The notes beneath the pieces are model-generated. The model was not told the origin of the DNA, ran no database searches, and saw only the letters and a list, made by a program, of their open reading frames with translations. A DNA stretch of 5,839 nt, from NCBI GenBank assembly GCA_039029935.1, contig JBCCFC010000905.1, positions 1 through 5,839 of the forward strand, in the 5' to 3' direction. Positions within the stretch are counted from its first letter, which is position 1; each line of letters starts with the position of its first letter. This DNA is from G039029935 sp039029935 (GTDB taxonomy: Bacteria; Chloroflexota; Anaerolineae; Caldilineales; Caldilineaceae). The position numbers and the translations under genes are program-made. Shown in pieces: positions 4,125-5,839 of the stretch.

Positions 4125-5747
4125 TTAGAAACGAGACTTCTTCGCCTCCATATTAGAATGCACATCAATCAACACAGTCGTACCCTCGGCATTCAACCGC
4201 TGTGCCTCTTTAAGCGCAGGCTCCATCTCGGCTACCTTGGTGACAACAATGCCTTTGGCCCCCATGCCTTCCGCAATTTGTGCATAGCTGCCCTGCATAT
4301 ACGAGACGCCAAATTGCGTGCGTGCCGTCGGGAATCCACCTGGATAGGTTGCCATGCCACCATTGTTGAGGACCACTGTCGTAATCGGCAACTCTGCACG
4401 GACAGCCGTTTCGATGTCGAGTCCTGACATACCAAAGGCTCCATCACCCATAAAATTGAGACAGAACTTGTCTGGGTTTGCCAGCTTTGCGCCGATCATC
4501 AATGGGATGCCAAAGCCCAGATGCGTGGTCTTGCCCCAGCCAATGTAGCTATGTGGTGTCGTCGCTGTGTAGAAGGGTACCATCGAGTCGCGTGGCGCAC
4601 CCGCATCGTGTGTGACAATGCTGTTCTCACGGTCCAACGCTTGGTCAATGGCGTGAATGACGCGATAGGTGTTTAGTGGCTCCTCATCCGAAGTCAAAAT
4701 CGGCATCCACTCCTTCATCCACTCTTCATGTGCAGCAGCAATTTCAGCCTTGACCTGTGCCGACTTCTCTTGAATCTCACTGCTCTCACCCTGCTCACCA
4801 ATCTGCGCCTTGACCTCTTCGATCAGTGCTTGAATCGTCAGTTTGGCGTCACCAACCAGCCCAATATCAACCGATTCATCCTTATTGATGGTGTCGGGAT
4901 TGTTGGTGTTTTGAATCAAGAATTTACCTACCGGAATGCGTTGCCCATAGGGTGTGCGTGTCAGGCTTGACCCCAATGCCAACAATACATCACAATCACG
5001 CAGGAAACGATGTGCCGCCAAGCTGGTGGTGTTGCTGCCCGCACCCAATGCCAGCGGATGGCGTTCATCCATCGCTGATTTGCCCGGCATGGTACAGTAG
5101 ACGGGCGTTCCTGTCAGTTCCGCCAATTCCTTCAATTCTGCGGTCGCACCCGCAAAAAGAACACCGCCACCCGCCCACAGGACAGGCTTCTTGGCCGAGA
5201 GCAATGCCTTGACCGTATCCTTGATATCGGTGGCCGATGGCACTTGTAGGCTCATGCGTGGTGAACTGTAATCCTGTGCGCTTTCGGGAACTTCTTCGTT
5301 GCAGACATCGCCTGTCAATTCCAATACCACAGGCCCTGGTCGCCCATTACGCAGCGCATGAAAGGCACGACGCATGGCTCGACCGACATCGCTGGGCTGA
5401 TAGATGGCCTCAACGCTCTTGGTGACATGCTGAAAATTCTGGACACCTGAAAAGTTGGGACGCACAGCCAACTGCGTCAAATTAATGCCACCCGGCAACA
5501 CCAAGATAGGCACATTGTCGGCAAATGCCTGTGACAGCCCACCCAATGCGTTCTCGGCTCCCGCCTGCGCCTGCACCGCCACCACGCCAAAGCGTTGACG
5601 ATCACTCGTGCGGCTATAGCCATCCGCCGCCATCACTGCCCCACGCTCATGGCGAAACATGACCGGACGAATGCCCTCCTTGGCAACCGCCTCGATGATT
5701 GGATTGTTGGGGAAACAGACCATTTCTGTCACCCCTTCTTGTTTCAA
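4125..5747 (-). CDS. Thiamine-diphosphate-dependent enzyme, acetolactate synthase-like superfamily, substrate unknown
   Basis: A 540-residue ThDP enzyme with the three-domain layout of acetolactate synthase and decarboxylases. The N-terminal pyrimidine-binding domain carries the catalytic Glu in FRHERGAVMAADGYSR (E34). AQAGAENALGGLSQAFAD (60-77) and GRPGPVVLELTGDV (135-148) follow. The middle domain is about 174-310. The C-terminal pyrophosphate-binding domain has GWGKTTHLGFGIP (403-415) and the Mg-ThDP motif GDGAFG...NN (434-462). True acetolactate synthases have a Met-Trp-containing segment and a conserved Trp after the NN; here those places read DAGAPRDSMVPFY and GGMATYPGGFPTARTQFG, so another 2-oxo acid or acyl substrate is likely. 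The start is uncertain. TTG 5747 is the first usable codon after an in-frame TGA (5790-5792). Family-like residues (DAKI) precede it, while ATG 5723 has the better Shine-Dalgarno. Transcription converges on recR and ends at the 4073-4120 hairpin. Confidence 0.9.
   Translation of the reverse strand: MKQEGVTEMVCFPNNPIIEAVAKEGIRPVMFRHERGAVMAADGYSRTSDRQRFGVVAVQAQAGAENALGGLSQAFADNVPILVLPGGINLTQLAVRPNFSGVQNFQHVTKSVEAIYQPSDVGRAMRRAFHALRNGRPGPVVLELTGDVCNEEVPESAQDYSSPRMSLQVPSATDIKDTVKALLSAKKPVLWAGGGVLFAGATAELKELAELTGTPVYCTMPGKSAMDERHPLALGAGSNTTSLAAHRFLRDCDVLLALGSSLTRTPYGQRIPVGKFLIQNTNNPDTINKDESVDIGLVGDAKLTIQALIEEVKAQIGEQGESSEIQEKSAQVKAEIAAAHEEWMKEWMPILTSDEEPLNTYRVIHAIDQALDRENSIVTHDAGAPRDSMVPFYTATTPHSYIGWGKTTHLGFGIPLMIGAKLANPDKFCLNFMGDGAFGMSGLDIETAVRAELPITTVVLNNGGMATYPGGFPTARTQFGVSYMQGSYAQIAEGMGAKGIVVTKVAEMEPALKEAQRLNAEGTTVLIDVHSNMEAKKSRF
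5729..5737 (-). promoter_or_regulatory. Shine-Dalgarno-like site pointing to internal ATG 5723
   Basis: Read on the - strand, AAGGGGTGA lies 5 bases before an in-frame ATG at 5723-5721. It is close to AAGGAGGTGA (one A missing). It would give a 532-residue protein lacking LKQEGVTE, part of the first helix of the fold. It may be chance, since these bases also encode conserved-looking residues. Confidence 0.35.
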
Positions 5748-5839
5748 GATTTTGGCATCGAATATATTGCCAAAATTAGAGCAGGCGTATCAAACCGGAC
5801 GGCGAAATTTTCCCGATACCTCTAAGCATAAGATGTACA
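5748..5839 (-). other. Upstream region of the ThDP enzyme gene, no clear gene
   Basis: In the enzyme's frame the codons from 5789 to 5748 read YACSNFGNIFDAKI after a TGA. The last four residues look like family sequence, the rest does not. TATATT (5766-5761 on the - strand) is a good -10 candidate, but the only -35-like box, TTGATA (5793-5788), is 21 bases away. A 5-bp inverted repeat GTATC/GATAC (5787-5791, 5815-5819) flanks a GC-rich core. The window ends before the origin of this DNA can be judged. Confidence 0.3.

Noticed and set aside
4062..4427. 121-codon + strand frame starting upstream of the terminator
   Set aside because: It runs through the terminator hairpin and antisense to the ThDP enzyme; it is a shadow frame.

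Overview
The window carries a bacterial chromosomal housekeeping block on the + strand: dnaX (298-2043), a YbaB/EbfC-family DNA-binding protein gene (2128-2529) and recR (2580-3191). dnaX-ybaB-recR is a widely conserved order linking the polymerase III clamp loader to recombinational repair. It is followed by a small accessory island and then by a convergent gene on the - strand. The style of the DnaX C-terminus, the Gly-rich N-terminus of YbaB and the 'ACGGGCT-TCC-AGCCCGT / GCGGACA-GGA-TGTCCGC' double hairpin after dnaX resemble what I recall from Chloroflexota (Anaerolineae/Caldilineae-like) genomes. This assignment is from memory and is moderate at best.

Layout. 1-249 is an open frame of unknown meaning that enters from the left edge. 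262-297 looks like a -35/-10 promoter placed so that the dnaX transcript would start at or next to its ATG (leaderless). Between dnaX and ybaB (2044-2127) lie two perfect hairpins with mutually complementary loops, then a good Shine-Dalgarno. Between ybaB and recR (2530-2579) lies another hairpin, placed exactly between a strong Shine-Dalgarno and the recR ATG.

3238-3897 looks like an orphan C-terminal toxin module (barnase/EndoU/RelE-like fold suspected) followed, with overlapping stop and start codons, by its immunity gene. The immunity reading frame is broken by what appears to be one extra A in an A4 run at 3713-3716. Removing one A restores a continuous 114-residue protein. This is the most interesting part of the window: a displaced toxin/immunity cassette next to recR whose antidote is either decaying, phase-variable or mis-assembled.

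The - strand gene (5747-4125) encodes a thiamine-diphosphate enzyme of the acetolactate synthase/benzoylformate decarboxylase superfamily. It has the catalytic Glu and the GDG...NN cofactor motif but lacks residues typical of true acetolactate synthase, so its substrate is unknown. Its 5' end is uncertain: family-like sequence continues upstream of the first usable start codon. The two converging transcription units share a strong 19-bp bidirectional terminator at 4073-4120.
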